Of a DNA stretch of 64,000 nt, positions 16,832 through 26,621 are shown piece after piece. The notes under the pieces are model-generated. The model had not been told where the DNA came from, made no database searches, and saw nothing but the letters and a program-made list of their open reading frames with translations. The stretch spans positions 1 to 64,000 of the forward strand of contig NZ_QGDT01000017.1 of the NCBI RefSeq assembly GCF_003149085.1, written 5' to 3'. Position 1 is the stretch's first letter. Each line of letters starts with the position of its first letter. Position numbers and translations under genes: made by a program. The DNA is from Dyadobacter jejuensis. Lineage in GTDB: Bacteria; Bacteroidota; Bacteroidia; Cytophagales; Spirosomataceae.

Positions 16832-19054
16832 CTAAGGAAGTGCAAAGGCCATATATTGGCCTCCCGACTTCTTGCCGAATCTACTTCCGCCAGCGGCAAT
16901 TACTACAAATTGTACGCCCTTTATTTTGTAAGTGATTGGTGTAGCAAACCCACCTGCGGGTAAGGTATATTCCCAGAGGATTTGTCCCGTTTTTCTGTCG
17001 AATGCCCGTATTTTTTCATCACTGGTAGCAGCTATAAATACCAAGCCGCCGGCCGTTACCAAAGGCCCGCCAATGTTTGCGGAACCAGTGGGTTTTGCTC
17101 CCTGTTTGGTTAGTTCAGGGTATTCGCCTAGAGGAACCTGCCATAAATATTCCCCAGTATTCATGTCGATGGCATTGAGCGTTCCCCATGGTGCCTTTAT
17201 GGCTGGGTACCCATCAGGATCCAGAAATTGAACATTCCCGTTGTTAACATAGGGTGGGGAGTAGGGGAAAAGTTTGCCTTCGGGGGTATGTACCCGGGTA
17301 ACTTGGTGTATGTCGTCGCTAGGAGTTGGTTGTTCTTTTCGTTCTGTTTTCAAAAGAAAATCTAGGAGCGAATCGCGCTCATTAGCCGAAAGATGCTGGA
17401 AGGAGGGCATCCTATTCCGACCAGTTCGTATCAGTTCGTTTATTTGTTGTCGTGTCAGTCGGCTTCCGATATTTTCTAGGGATGGATAACTTTGGGCCGT
17501 GGCAGGGCTTTTGTCTTTGGCGGTTAAGGCATGGCAGCCCGAGCAGGAGGTGTTAAATAGTTTCTCCCCTTCGCTCTGTACCATATTTTGTTGATTCACC
17601 TGGCGCATTTGGAGCCACCATAGCATATTACTACTGTTAATATAGAAAATACCGTTGGGGTCCACTGCAGCGCCTCCCCATTCGGCTCCGCCTGCGAAGC
17701 CGTAGTAAAGTGTGCCTTGGGTACTAGGTGGCATATACTTACTTCCCGTTAGGCTATTTTCAAAACGATCTAGGGTAAATGCATAGGCCTCCGGGGTCCG
17801 TCTCGTCAGAGCGTCCTTGGTAAGGACTTGGTTGGCAAACGGCTTTGGTTTTGATGGCATCGGTTGAGTAGGCCAGGGTTGTTCGCCGGGTAGTGCTGGG
17901 GAGGTAGGTACGGGTACTTCTTGGACTGGGAAGAGGGGAGCGCCTGTATCCCGATCGAAGATAAACACATAGCCATCTTTGGTAGCCTGAGCAACGGCCT
18001 CCACCTTGCGTCCTTGGTGGGTGACGGTGATGAGGTTAGGCGGGCAAGGGATATCCCTATCCCATAGGTCATGATGGACGGTTTGAAAATGCCAGACTCT
18101 TTCCCCTGTTTTGGCATTCAGGGCAATCACACAATTGGCAAAAAGGTTGGTGCCGATCCTTTCGGCCCCATAAAAGTCGACGGAGGGGGAGCCCGTTCCA
18201 AGAAATACCATACCGCGTTTTTCGTCTACCACCATCCCGGCCCAGCAGTTGGCGGCTCCCAGTTTTTTGTAGGCGTTTTTAGACCAAGTTTCGTATCCAT
18301 ATTCTCCCGGTAAGGGGATGGTTCGAAACACCCAGGCCAACTGGCCAGTACGTACGTTAAAGGCCCGAATATGGCCAGGGATAGCATCTCCGCCTTCGCT
18401 AAGGGCCGACCCCATGATGAGCAGGTCATTATAAATTACCCCAGGGGTGGTGGCTTTCATGCTATAATCTTGAACATCATAGCCAAGGGTAGCCGAATCT
18501 CCTAGTCCTTCATGTAAGTCGACGACCCCATTCTGGCCAAAACTTTTAATCATGGTTCCAGTCCGGGCGTCGATGGCATATAACCAGGGGCCTACGGAGT
18601 AAAGGATTCGTTTGTCTTCACCACGCTCCCAATAGACCACCCCACGAATAGGGTGGGAAGTAGGATTTTGAAAGGAGTTTTCAAACGGGTCAAACTTCCA
18701 CAGCTCTTTCCCCGTGTCCGCTTCAGTGGCAAAAAGTTTAAGCTTAGGGGTGGTGCCATATAGCACGCCCCCGACCATTATGGGCTGGCAGGGCAGAGAT
18801 GCGCCTTTTTTTTCGGGATCATTATTTTCGCCCGTATCATAGGACCATACGGGTTTCAATTGACCAACATTTTCTTTGTTGATTTGGGTCATAGGGGCAT
18901 AGCGGGTGCCACCTGCATCACCCCCATAAGCGCGCCATTCCACATCGTCCTCGTTTTGGAAAGCATATTCCTCAAATTGAAAGGCCATTGAGCCGATTAT
19001 TAAAATAGAAAGGATTAACAGGCCTTTCGATTTAAAAAAGTTAGCATTATTCAT
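16832..19054 (-). CDS. Secreted PQQ-dependent dehydrogenase with cytochrome c domain
   Basis: A 740-residue exported protein. After a signal anchor (GLLILSILIIGSMAF) come the repeated W-motifs of an eight-bladed quinoprotein propeller: EWRAYGGDAGGTRYAP, LKPVWSYDTG, GKELWKFDP, TGERVWHFQTVHHDLWD and GEYLWQVPLG. Inserted near residue 503 is a c-type heme site CSGCH, with a probable axial Met in RNRMPSF. This arrangement matches the quinoprotein glucose or alcohol dehydrogenases of Bacteroidota, which oxidise a sugar or alcohol in the periplasm and pass electrons to heme. The substrate is not determined. It lies downstream of susCD, beyond a terminator. Confidence 0.85.
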   Translation of the reverse strand: MNNANFFKSKGLLILSILIIGSMAFQFEEYAFQNEDDVEWRAYGGDAGGTRYAPMTQINKENVGQLKPVWSYDTGENNDPEKKGASLPCQPIMVGGVLYGTTPKLKLFATEADTGKELWKFDPFENSFQNPTSHPIRGVVYWERGEDKRILYSVGPWLYAIDARTGTMIKSFGQNGVVDLHEGLGDSATLGYDVQDYSMKATTPGVIYNDLLIMGSALSEGGDAIPGHIRAFNVRTGQLAWVFRTIPLPGEYGYETWSKNAYKKLGAANCWAGMVVDEKRGMVFLGTGSPSVDFYGAERIGTNLFANCVIALNAKTGERVWHFQTVHHDLWDRDIPCPPNLITVTHQGRKVEAVAQATKDGYVFIFDRDTGAPLFPVQEVPVPTSPALPGEQPWPTQPMPSKPKPFANQVLTKDALTRRTPEAYAFTLDRFENSLTGSKYMPPSTQGTLYYGFAGGAEWGGAAVDPNGIFYINSSNMLWWLQMRQVNQQNMVQSEGEKLFNTSCSGCHALTAKDKSPATAQSYPSLENIGSRLTRQQINELIRTGRNRMPSFQHLSANERDSLLDFLLKTERKEQPTPSDDIHQVTRVHTPEGKLFPYSPPYVNNGNVQFLDPDGYPAIKAPWGTLNAIDMNTGEYLWQVPLGEYPELTKQGAKPTGSANIGGPLVTAGGLVFIAATSDEKIRAFDRKTGQILWEYTLPAGGFATPITYKIKGVQFVVIAAGGSRFGKKSGGQYMAFALP

Positions 19055-19115
19055 TTGGTAAATCCGTTTATCTTAAATTTTGTAACGGGATGAGGTCAAG
19101 TTGAAAATAAAAAGA

Positions 19116-19137
19116 GGATGTCTATATTCAGACATCC
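19116..19137 (-). terminator. Rho-independent terminator after susD-like gene
   Basis: On the minus strand GGATGTCT and AGACATCC form a stem around a six-base loop, followed by TCTTTTTATTTT. It ends the susCD transcript 34 bp after the stop, which implies that the PQQ dehydrogenase has its own promoter or depends on readthrough. Confidence 0.75.
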
Positions 19138-19170
19138 ACTTTCTACATTTGGCTTTGGGTTTAGGAATGA

Positions 19171-20949
19171 TCAGTATCCAGGATTTTGTATCATACCTGG
19201 ATTAGAATTGGTTTCGAATTCCAGTGGGGAAATGGGCATGGCATAGTGTTCGTCGCGCCAAACGATGCTTCTTCCTGCGGCCACAGTTTTGTAAAATGCG
19301 GCTTCTTGAGCCCCGATTTTTAACCGACGGACATCGTCCCACCACCTAGTTTCTCCGAAAAATTCGGCCCAACGCTCGTATAATAAAGGATTGTTGGCCA
19401 AGTGATCGCCAACGGGTGCCTTCGTCTTGTCACTTAGGCTTTTATAATCGACCTCTGAAGGGACATCAGGATTAAAGCCATAGGCACGGCGTTTTACCTT
19501 ATTGATGTATTCTAGGGCGAGGGTAGGGTTGGAATTTTGGATGACCTCGGCATACATCAAATAGATGTCAGGAAGGCGAATGAAATAAAAATTGGCTCCT
19601 GCCACATTTTTTGTTTCGGCTAGTGTACCTTGTAGATATTGATTTTTTCGTAGGGGCCATCCGTAGAACTCATTTTTGTCAAGTCCGGTGGCTGGGTCTA
19701 GGGTGTACCATTTTCCGAATTCGGCCTGAGCTACTTTGTAATATTTGCCCGCTACCATCACAGAATCGAAAAACGGCTGTAGGGCACAAACGAATAGTCG
19801 AGGATCGGGGCCATCTTCTTGCTGACCGAGCATTTCTCTACGTTCCATTTGTTGTTGTACATAGGCTGGTTTGAGCCTCCAAGTGCCGTTTACCTCTTCC
19901 ATTTCGGTAAGAGGAGGAGCATCGTTATAGCCAAATCTCTTCAAGTTTTGGTCATGCATATACTGATTGCTGTACCCCATGGCCTTACGTTCTTCGCTGA
20001 GTGGATCAATATAGAACGGGGTGTAAAGCAAGGAGACTGTAGACCCCGTATTTTGTACACGGGAACCATTAGCATTGGGTGCATCTGGACTGGCCTTATT
20101 GCCGGTTTCATAAAAGGATTCGGAATTATACTCATATTGGGTATCTCCGTTAAACATTTGTTTGTAGCTTTCAAACGGGACGAGCGTTTTGCCACTGTTA
20201 TTGATACAATCTTCCAAAACGACTTTCGCGCTGTCGGGCTTTTCGGCAAACAGGTAAGCTCGAGCCAGGGCCGCTTTGGCCGACCATTTGGTGGCTCTGT
20301 GCTTATCGGTCTGTGTTTCTAGGAGGACAGATGCCTTTTTTAAATCCTCGATCATGGCCTGGTAGGTCTCGCGAGTCGTAGCTCTAGGCACTGACATGGT
20401 GGCTAGGTCGGTGGGAACTTTTTGAATCACAGGAACTCCCATTCCATCGAGTTCAGGTTGGCCATAAAGACTTTGCAAGTGCCAAAGGTAATAGGCTCTC
20501 ATAAAATATGCCTCTCCTTCTTTGGTGTCGATAGCATCTTTCTCGGAGGCAGGGGCTTGGGTCCGATAGGTGGCAATGGCCTCGATGGTACTATTGGCAA
20601 AATAAATTCCTTTTTGGACGTCGCGCCATTGTTGTTGAACTTTGTTATCACCGAGTTGGGCCATACCGCTGCATATTCCAATCCAAGATTCTGATCCCCG
20701 CCATTGAAGATCTATCGTATGGTCGAGACAATACATGGCATAACCGTGCCAAAAGTGCCCCAGAAAGCCCCATTCATGCTGAACCCCGTAAATAGAGACG
20801 AGCATTAAGTCGAGGTCTGTTAGTGACTTAGGGAAATCGGCTGGTGAAATGGACCCGTTGTCGTTGAGTTCAAGAAATGAATCTCGGCATCCCATCTGAC
20901 TACCAGACAGGATTGCAAAAAATAGAATATATATTAATTTTTTCATCAT
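19171..20949 (-). CDS. SusD/RagB-family nutrient-binding lipoprotein
   Basis: A 592-residue lipoprotein (lipobox cysteine at residue 21, SQMGC) with the SusD fold: an N-terminal helical segment FLELNDNGSISP, tetratricopeptide-like helices around EGEAYFMRAYYLWHLQSLYG, and the C-terminal RLPDIYLMYAEVIQNSN followed by RRWWDDVRRL-type sequence (ETRWWDDVRRLK). SusD proteins cap the SusC channel at the outer surface and bind the glycan or other ligand. It follows the susC gene by 33 bp in the same operon. The ligand is unknown, and no glycoside hydrolase is in this cluster. Confidence 0.93.
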   Translation of the reverse strand: MMKKLIYILFFAILSGSQMGCRDSFLELNDNGSISPADFPKSLTDLDLMLVSIYGVQHEWGFLGHFWHGYAMYCLDHTIDLQWRGSESWIGICSGMAQLGDNKVQQQWRDVQKGIYFANSTIEAIATYRTQAPASEKDAIDTKEGEAYFMRAYYLWHLQSLYGQPELDGMGVPVIQKVPTDLATMSVPRATTRETYQAMIEDLKKASVLLETQTDKHRATKWSAKAALARAYLFAEKPDSAKVVLEDCINNSGKTLVPFESYKQMFNGDTQYEYNSESFYETGNKASPDAPNANGSRVQNTGSTVSLLYTPFYIDPLSEERKAMGYSNQYMHDQNLKRFGYNDAPPLTEMEEVNGTWRLKPAYVQQQMERREMLGQQEDGPDPRLFVCALQPFFDSVMVAGKYYKVAQAEFGKWYTLDPATGLDKNEFYGWPLRKNQYLQGTLAETKNVAGANFYFIRLPDIYLMYAEVIQNSNPTLALEYINKVKRRAYGFNPDVPSEVDYKSLSDKTKAPVGDHLANNPLLYERWAEFFGETRWWDDVRRLKIGAQEAAFYKTVAAGRSIVWRDEHYAMPISPLEFETNSNPGMIQNPGY

Positions 20950-20982
20950 GATTGGATTTAGAGCTGCTAAAAACTTTTATGA

Positions 20983-23900
20983 TCAGAAACTTAGGTCAAG
21001 TCCCACAGAAAAGAGTTTGGTTTGAGGATAGGTGTTGATTCCGTAAAGACCATGATTTTTTACATCATTGGAGAACTCAGGATCGAGGCCCGTGAATTTC
21101 GTAAAAGTAAGCAGGTTCTGCCCAGTGAGGTATATACGGAACTTTTGAAGTTTTAGCTTGTTAGCCACGGCATCGGGTAGGGTATACCCTATAGATAAAT
21201 TTTTGACCTTTAAGAAGGAGCCATTTTCGACAAAATACGATGAATACCAGGCATAGTTTCTACTAGGATCCAAGATGAACTTGTCGGGGTTGGAAGGGTC
21301 CTCCAAGCCTAATCTAGGCTGGTCGGTAAGGCCATTGCCTAAGAAATAGGAGGCTCCAAAAATGTCGTACGTGGATTGATAATCTTGTTGAAAAGATTGT
21401 TCGAAAATTTTACTACCATTGATGATGTCCCTTCCGGCGATCCCAAAAAATTGAACCATAAAATCAATTCCTTTCCAGGCGAGGTCTACATTGAAACCGT
21501 ATTGGAATTTCGGCCAGGGGTTACCAATAAAAGTACGGTCAAGGTCGCTTATTTTTCCATCTCCATTCAGGTCTTTGTAAAGAATGTCGCCAGGACCGGT
21601 ATATTGGTGGTTGTAATAGGCCGTTGCGCCGGCATTGATGGTTCCAGCAGCTAGGGCTTTTTCAGTGGCAATGGCGTTGAGGGTTTCCATTTGGCCTTGG
21701 TCTTGGATCAAACCTTCGGCTATGAGCCCATATATTTGGCCAACAGGCTGTCCATTGACGGTCTTAAAGGGGGAGTTACCACTCATGAAGTTCAAGCTTC
21801 CACTATAAATATAGGCGTTGGGGAGTCCTAAGTCCAGCACCTTATTGAAATTCTGCGAGATATTTCCTGTAATATTATAACTGAGCTCGCCCTTTTGGTC
21901 GCGGTACGAAGCGGTGAATTCCCATCCTTTGTTGGATATTTTACCAATATTGACCGGCATGGTGCTATTGGCGGCGCCGAAGGCGGCAATCCCAGAGGAT
22001 AGGGGTATTGGCAAATTGTAGAGCATATCCTTGGTCTGTCGGTCGTAATATTCGGCCGAAAGCGATAGTCGGTCACCGAACATGTTGATGTCCAAGCCGG
22101 CATTGATGGTGTTGATCTCTTCCCATTTGATCGCGGTATTAACTACCTTGATAGAATTGAAACCGCCGACCGTGTTGACTTCATCAAAGCTATGTTGCTG
22201 TACTTGTTGGTAAGCAGGCTGGTAGGTAAAGTTCGATATCGCCGCATCATTACCCAGGATTCCCCAGCTCAGCCTGGGCTTCAGCAAGGTGATGAAGGAG
22301 GTATTGAGGTTCTGGAAGAAGGCTTCCTCATTAATTTTCCAACCTACCCCAACCGAAGGGAACACCCCATAGCGTTTATCAGGCCCAAATTTGGTGGATC
22401 CGTCACGTCTAAGGTTGGCAGTAAGGATATACCGGTTGTCGAAGGTATAATTTAGACGGGCAAATTGTGAAAGGAATCGGCCATATCCCAGGGCTCCACT
22501 GGCGGTCTTGTTAGGATTGGTCGATAGTGCAAAGGATTCGGCAACTTGTACCGGGAAGCCTGTCGCATTAGCACTAAGGGTAGCCGTATTCGATTTTTTG
22601 ATTTCATAGCCTGCCATGATTTTAAAGTCATGCTTTTCGAAGAAGTTTTTCGCATAGGTTAGCTGAGTGGTAAGCTGATAACTCTCCCCATAACTCGACG
22701 ACTTGGTGTATGATTCAGGTAGTGCTGTACGGAGTAGAAGATTCTTTTCCGTAAAACTATCCTCAAAGCTCCCACTAAATCCGCCACCAGCAGTAGTCCT
22801 AAAGTTTAAGCCTTTGGCCAGTTCCCAGTCTGCAAATAGTACCCCGTCTAGCAGCAAGGTGCCATTTTTCTGGTGCATATAAGCGAGAGAGGCCACGTCA
22901 TTTCCTCCCGAAAACTCGACCTCACCAGGGACGCTGGCGAAGCTGCCATCCTCATTTCTTACGGCCATATACGGTAGGGACCGCCAGGGAATGCCTCGGG
23001 TCGCAGGATTCGTCGATGTTTTGGCCATATAGATCATATGACCAAAGGTGAATTTTTTGCTTAATTGATAATCATTATTGATTCGAAGCGAGTAGCGCTC
23101 CCAATAATTGCTTTTCTGTATACCATTTTCTCTTTCGTAACCGGCCGATACATAGTATTTGGCTTTGGCTGTTCCTCCATTCATTGAGAGCATATAGGTT
23201 TGCTCTTGTCCGCTTTGAAAGAGCTCGTCAAACCAGTCGGTATTGGGTAAGTTGGGGTCATTCCATAATCCGTAGTCCTGTTTAATTCCCCGGCGGGCAC
23301 GGATATAATCCTGCGTATCAAGCATCTTGTAGGATTTAGTAATGCTGCGGACTCCTACGTTGCTGGAGAAATTAAAACTGGGCTTTTGATTGAATGATCC
23401 TTTTTTAGTTGTGATTAACACCACACCTCCAGCTGCCTGGGCACCATAGATCGCCGCTGCACTGGCATCTTTTATAATCTCTATCGATTCGATGTCCTTA
23501 GGGTTAAAATTACTGTTGTTCCCTCTTACGATACCGTCAATTACAAACAATGGATTTAATCCATTAATAGATCCCACTCCACGAATGATAATTTGAGAGT
23601 TGGAGCCAGGCTTTCCACTTTCTTTGTTGATCATCACCCCTGCCGCACGTCCTTGAAGGGCTTCGCTCACCGACCGAACTGGGAGGTTTTTGATGGCATC
23701 CGCCTTAATCGAGGTCACGGAGCCGGTCAAGTCTGAGCGTTTCTCGGTACCATATCCAACCACTACCACCTCTCCAAGAGCTTGAATGTCGGTTTCGAGG
23801 GTGACATCTAGGGTAGATTTACCAGCGACAGCAACCTCCTTCGTTTTGTAGCCAATAAACGAATATACCAACGTGACATCCTTGTCAGGTGCATTTAGGA

Positions 23901-24480
23901 CATACTCGCCCTCAATATTCGTACTGGTACCTATGGTGGTTCCCTTTACTACCACATTGACTCCCGGTATGGGATCGCCTTCTGTACCGGTGATTTTCCC
24001 CTCTATCCTATGTAGTATGAGTTGAGGCTCGTGGGGCTTGCCGACTCTTTCTAGCATGGACAGAGAGTCGGGCAGGTGAGCATGCCGTGGGGATAAAAGA
24101 ATTTGCCGACCGGAGACCTGATAGAAGATATCGGTGTTCTTAAATATTTCGTTGAGGGCCTTCTCTATTGTCGAATTTACCACATTCACATTTACCACCT
24201 TAGCAACGTTAATCTGTTGGTGGTTGTAAAAGAAACGATAAGGCGTCTGTTTTTCAACCTCTTTTAAGGCCTCTTTCAGTGGTTTCGACATTTTTATAAT
24301 AGAGATCTTGGTAGGGTTTGATGCAAGGCTGGGTGTAGAAGCCTGCGTCTGACATACCATCGACAAGAGGAAGCACAAAGTCATCATAGTCTTAGCAGAT
24401 AATTGGTACAGGAATAAAAATCTTCCTGATGATACATAGCGGTACTGCGCTATCTCGTGTGGAAGTCGAGATTTTTTCAT
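20983..24480 (-). CDS. SusC/RagA TonB-dependent outer-membrane transporter with STN domain
   Basis: An 1165-residue transporter. In order: a long signal region, an STN secretin/TonB N-terminal domain (about 55-125, LKEALKEVEKQTPYRFFYNH), a carboxypeptidase-like beta-sandwich (about 155-235, GDPIPGVNVVVKGTTIGTST), the plug (about 245-355, including EVVVVGYGTEKRSDLTGSV and AAAIYGAQAAGGVVLITTKK) and a 22-strand barrel ending SVGLDLSF. The STN domain marks it as a signalling receptor that contacts the FecR-type anti-sigma factor encoded just upstream. The 134-bp leader between fecR and this gene contains an antisense-oriented hairpin terminator. Confidence 0.95.
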   Translation of the reverse strand: MKKSRLPHEIAQYRYVSSGRFLFLYQLSAKTMMTLCFLLSMVCQTQASTPSLASNPTKISIIKMSKPLKEALKEVEKQTPYRFFYNHQQINVAKVVNVNVVNSTIEKALNEIFKNTDIFYQVSGRQILLSPRHAHLPDSLSMLERVGKPHEPQLILHRIEGKITGTEGDPIPGVNVVVKGTTIGTSTNIEGEYVLNAPDKDVTLVYSFIGYKTKEVAVAGKSTLDVTLETDIQALGEVVVVGYGTEKRSDLTGSVTSIKADAIKNLPVRSVSEALQGRAAGVMINKESGKPGSNSQIIIRGVGSINGLNPLFVIDGIVRGNNSNFNPKDIESIEIIKDASAAAIYGAQAAGGVVLITTKKGSFNQKPSFNFSSNVGVRSITKSYKMLDTQDYIRARRGIKQDYGLWNDPNLPNTDWFDELFQSGQEQTYMLSMNGGTAKAKYYVSAGYERENGIQKSNYWERYSLRINNDYQLSKKFTFGHMIYMAKTSTNPATRGIPWRSLPYMAVRNEDGSFASVPGEVEFSGGNDVASLAYMHQKNGTLLLDGVLFADWELAKGLNFRTTAGGGFSGSFEDSFTEKNLLLRTALPESYTKSSSYGESYQLTTQLTYAKNFFEKHDFKIMAGYEIKKSNTATLSANATGFPVQVAESFALSTNPNKTASGALGYGRFLSQFARLNYTFDNRYILTANLRRDGSTKFGPDKRYGVFPSVGVGWKINEEAFFQNLNTSFITLLKPRLSWGILGNDAAISNFTYQPAYQQVQQHSFDEVNTVGGFNSIKVVNTAIKWEEINTINAGLDINMFGDRLSLSAEYYDRQTKDMLYNLPIPLSSGIAAFGAANSTMPVNIGKISNKGWEFTASYRDQKGELSYNITGNISQNFNKVLDLGLPNAYIYSGSLNFMSGNSPFKTVNGQPVGQIYGLIAEGLIQDQGQMETLNAIATEKALAAGTINAGATAYYNHQYTGPGDILYKDLNGDGKISDLDRTFIGNPWPKFQYGFNVDLAWKGIDFMVQFFGIAGRDIINGSKIFEQSFQQDYQSTYDIFGASYFLGNGLTDQPRLGLEDPSNPDKFILDPSRNYAWYSSYFVENGSFLKVKNLSIGYTLPDAVANKLKLQKFRIYLTGQNLLTFTKFTGLDPEFSNDVKNHGLYGINTYPQTKLFSVGLDLSF

Positions 24481-24544
24481 AAATTACAGAGTTTTTTGAG
24501 AAAAGAAACATTCTAACTATCGCTCTCAGAAAGCGGTAGTTCTT

Positions 24545-24585
24545 GCGCTGGACGTGTTGGAAGCACGACCAGCGCTTTTTATTTT
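24545..24585 (+). terminator. Plus-strand terminator-like hairpin in the susC leader (antisense)
   Basis: GCGCTGGACGTG (24545-24556) pairs with CACGACCAGCGC (24564-24575) with one mismatch. On the plus strand it is followed by TTTTTATTTTAT. Read from the minus strand, the direction of fecR-susC transcription, there is no T-tract after it. It therefore looks like the end of an antisense RNA that would begin inside the 5' part of susC. No clear promoter was found for such an RNA. Confidence 0.45.
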
Positions 24586-24614
24586 ATGATTTTATTTACA
24601 TAGGCCATTATTTT

Positions 24615-25619
24615 TTAGTGACACAATTTACCCGTGATATATACATCCTTTCCCACTATCCGGTACTGGATACGGTGCGATACCTCCAAAAGCCGTAATA
24701 TCTCTTCCAGATTTTCTTTTTCTACGTCGGCTGTGAGTTTGCATGAAAGATTATCTTCTTCTACATGAATTTTGACTCCATAGCGTTTTTCTAATAGTGG
24801 AAACACCGTTGAGAACGGGGTCTCATCGAAAACAAGGCTCTGAGCGAAAGATCCATTGTTTTGGATGGTACGAACATCAACGGATTGCTCAATGTCCATT
24901 GCTCCGGATTGTTTGTCATATACGGCTCTTTCTCGCGGTGCTAGGATGACATCCTGCCCCTTTGACGAGTGATCTCGCTCTATTTGTACCTTTCCTCTGA
25001 CCAAGGTCGTCTCTATGGTCTCCTGGTCCTTGAAGGATCTGACGTTGAACTCCGTCCCCAATACTTTAATGGTAATATCGGAGGTATGCACCAAAAAGAC
25101 TTTTTTATCGTCGTGGGCCACGTCGAAATAGGCTTCCCCATTCAGAAATACTTCTCGGGTTAAGCTGTCAAACGATTTGGGGTAACGTAAGGTAGAACCC
25201 GGCTTGACCCATATGATGGACCCGTCGGAAAGGGTAACTTTGGATTGATGATCGAGGCGGGTGGTAACCGTATAATAGCCTATCGTATTGGCGGGGTGCT
25301 TTAGGTAGGCCAGTGTAAGAAAGATTCCTAGAACTACCAGCGCTGCGATAGTGGGCAGGCTGAAGGGCATGGCCCATAATCGACGAGTGCGCTTTGGTTC
25401 CGAGGGCTCGCCGATAGCGGGTAATTTATCTTCAATTCCCGCCCATACGGTCAATTTTAGTGTGTTTAGAAAGTCAGGATAGTGCTTTAGCTCTTGCTCT
25501 AACTGTCTTTCTTCTTGACTAAAGGAATGATACCATTGGTTGAGTTCGGCTCGCTCCGATTCGGAACACGTGCCATTTTCAAATTTTTCCAGTAAAAGGG
25601 CCAGTCGTTCTTTTTTCAC
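24615..25619 (-). CDS. FecR-family anti-sigma factor
   Basis: A 334-residue inner-membrane protein. A cytoplasmic N-terminal segment of about 80 residues contains LLEKFENGTCSESERAELNQW. One membrane helix spans about 88-107 (LPTIAALVVLGIFLTLAYL). A periplasmic FecR domain follows (SKVTLSDGSIIWVKPGSTLRY and EAYFDVAHDDKKVFLVHTSD), then a C-terminal DUF4974-type domain (LEEILRLLEVSHRIQYRI). It holds the ECF sigma factor until the STN domain of the adjacent SusC reports ligand. It is encoded 91 bp after the sigma gene and 134 bp before susC. Confidence 0.93.
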   Translation of the reverse strand: MKKERLALLLEKFENGTCSESERAELNQWYHSFSQEERQLEQELKHYPDFLNTLKLTVWAGIEDKLPAIGEPSEPKRTRRLWAMPFSLPTIAALVVLGIFLTLAYLKHPANTIGYYTVTTRLDHQSKVTLSDGSIIWVKPGSTLRYPKSFDSLTREVFLNGEAYFDVAHDDKKVFLVHTSDITIKVLGTEFNVRSFKDQETIETTLVRGKVQIERDHSSKGQDVILAPRERAVYDKQSGAMDIEQSVDVRTIQNNGSFAQSLVFDETPFSTVFPLLEKRYGVKIHVEEDNLSCKLTADVEKENLEEILRLLEVSHRIQYRIVGKDVYITGKLCH

Positions 25620-25710
25620 TATATAGAGATTTTATATAATGATGACAATTGCCAATATAAAATGTACTATAACAAGGAAAAATATTTTTTTACCAGAGGC
25701 TCCTGTTTCT

Positions 25711-26298
25711 TTAATAGGGATTTTTGAACGACATGATTCTTTTACGCAATCGCTTTAAAGAGGTGCTGATTTGATTGCGAACGGTTTGATGGGAAAGGTT
25801 CAGTGATTCAGCGATTTGCGCCCCACTCAAACCCTCATCACGACTCATTAAAAAAATCCGGCGCATTTGTTGGGGCATTTGATCAATCTCTTCCGCAATC
25901 AGTGATTCTAATTCCCGATATTCCATTTCAGACTCAAGGGGTTCTACCAGGAGGTCCAAATCCTGCATATATCTTTCAAGATGTCTTTGAGTAGTCGTTT
26001 TTTGATGTAAAAGATTTAGTATTTTGTTTTTAAGGATGGTATGGAGGTAGGCCTGAACATGATCCGGAATGACAAGGGTGTCTTTTTTCAACCAGATACT
26101 TATAAATACCTCCTGCACACAATCCTTGGCCTCGTCCTCATCTTGTAGCCGTACTTTTGCGGTTACATATAGCTTTAGCCAAAACCGATCGAATAGCTCC
26201 CGATAGGCCAAAAAATTGCCTTCTCTGCAGAGTTTGTCGAAGAGTTGATGGTCGGTTAGGTTTCTCACAGTATTTTTAATTGCCTTTGATGGTGCCAA
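25711..26298 (-). CDS. ECF RNA polymerase sigma-70 factor (PUL-type)
   Basis: A 195-residue ECF sigma factor. Region 2 is YRELFDRFWLKLYVTAK through DEDEAKDCVQEVFISIWLKK. Region 4 is LESLIAEEIDQMPQQMRRIF through GLSGAQIAESLNLSHQTVRN. It is the first gene of the sigma-fecR-susC-susD unit and should direct transcription of susCD when released by FecR. The start is TTG at 26298; a GTG ten codons inside is an alternative. Confidence 0.93.
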   Translation of the reverse strand: MAPSKAIKNTVRNLTDHQLFDKLCREGNFLAYRELFDRFWLKLYVTAKVRLQDEDEAKDCVQEVFISIWLKKDTLVIPDHVQAYLHTILKNKILNLLHQKTTTQRHLERYMQDLDLLVEPLESEMEYRELESLIAEEIDQMPQQMRRIFLMSRDEGLSGAQIAESLNLSHQTVRNQISTSLKRLRKRIMSFKNPY

Positions 26299-26621
26299 TG
26301 GGTATTCTATACTAAAGCATATATGGAGACATAAATACTAGTGTATCGCCTGGTAGTTCCCATGGACTTACCATCTTTCTTGCTATATTGATGGTTACTT
26401 TTCCTTGTAATTGGGCGTTCAATGGATGGGAGGTATTTAGTCCATTCTGCTGAAATTCAAAGCTTAGCTCTTGAGAAAGCCGAGGCGATCTTACTGTCTG
26501 GCAAACTTCTAATTACTCAGTATTTTAACCCTCGGTTTTAATGAAGGTTGTTGATGGGGAACTTATGCTGGCTCCATTTTGTGATAAAAATAGTTTTATA
26601 GGTTTGCTTAAATTGCTTACA
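26299..26621. other. Gene-free 323-bp intergenic region
   Basis: This lies between the divergent sigma factor and FrnE-like genes and probably carries both promoters. I see no exact TAnnTTTG box, no strong hairpin and no convincing gene. A 39-codon frame starting MDGRYLVHSAEIQ is open near 26421-26540 but has no recognisable features. Confidence 0.4.

Noticed and set aside
18071..18313. Plus-strand frames inside the PQQ dehydrogenase gene
   Set aside because: They are antisense to a well-conserved coding region and have no homology signal.
21376..21654. Plus-strand open frame within susC
   Set aside because: It mirrors the codon pattern of the transporter gene and carries no start context or recognisable domain.
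26421..26540. 39-codon frame starting MDGRYLVHSAEIQ between the sigma factor and FrnE-like genes
   Set aside because: No hydrophobic, domain or coupling signal supports it, and it lies in a promoter-bearing gap.
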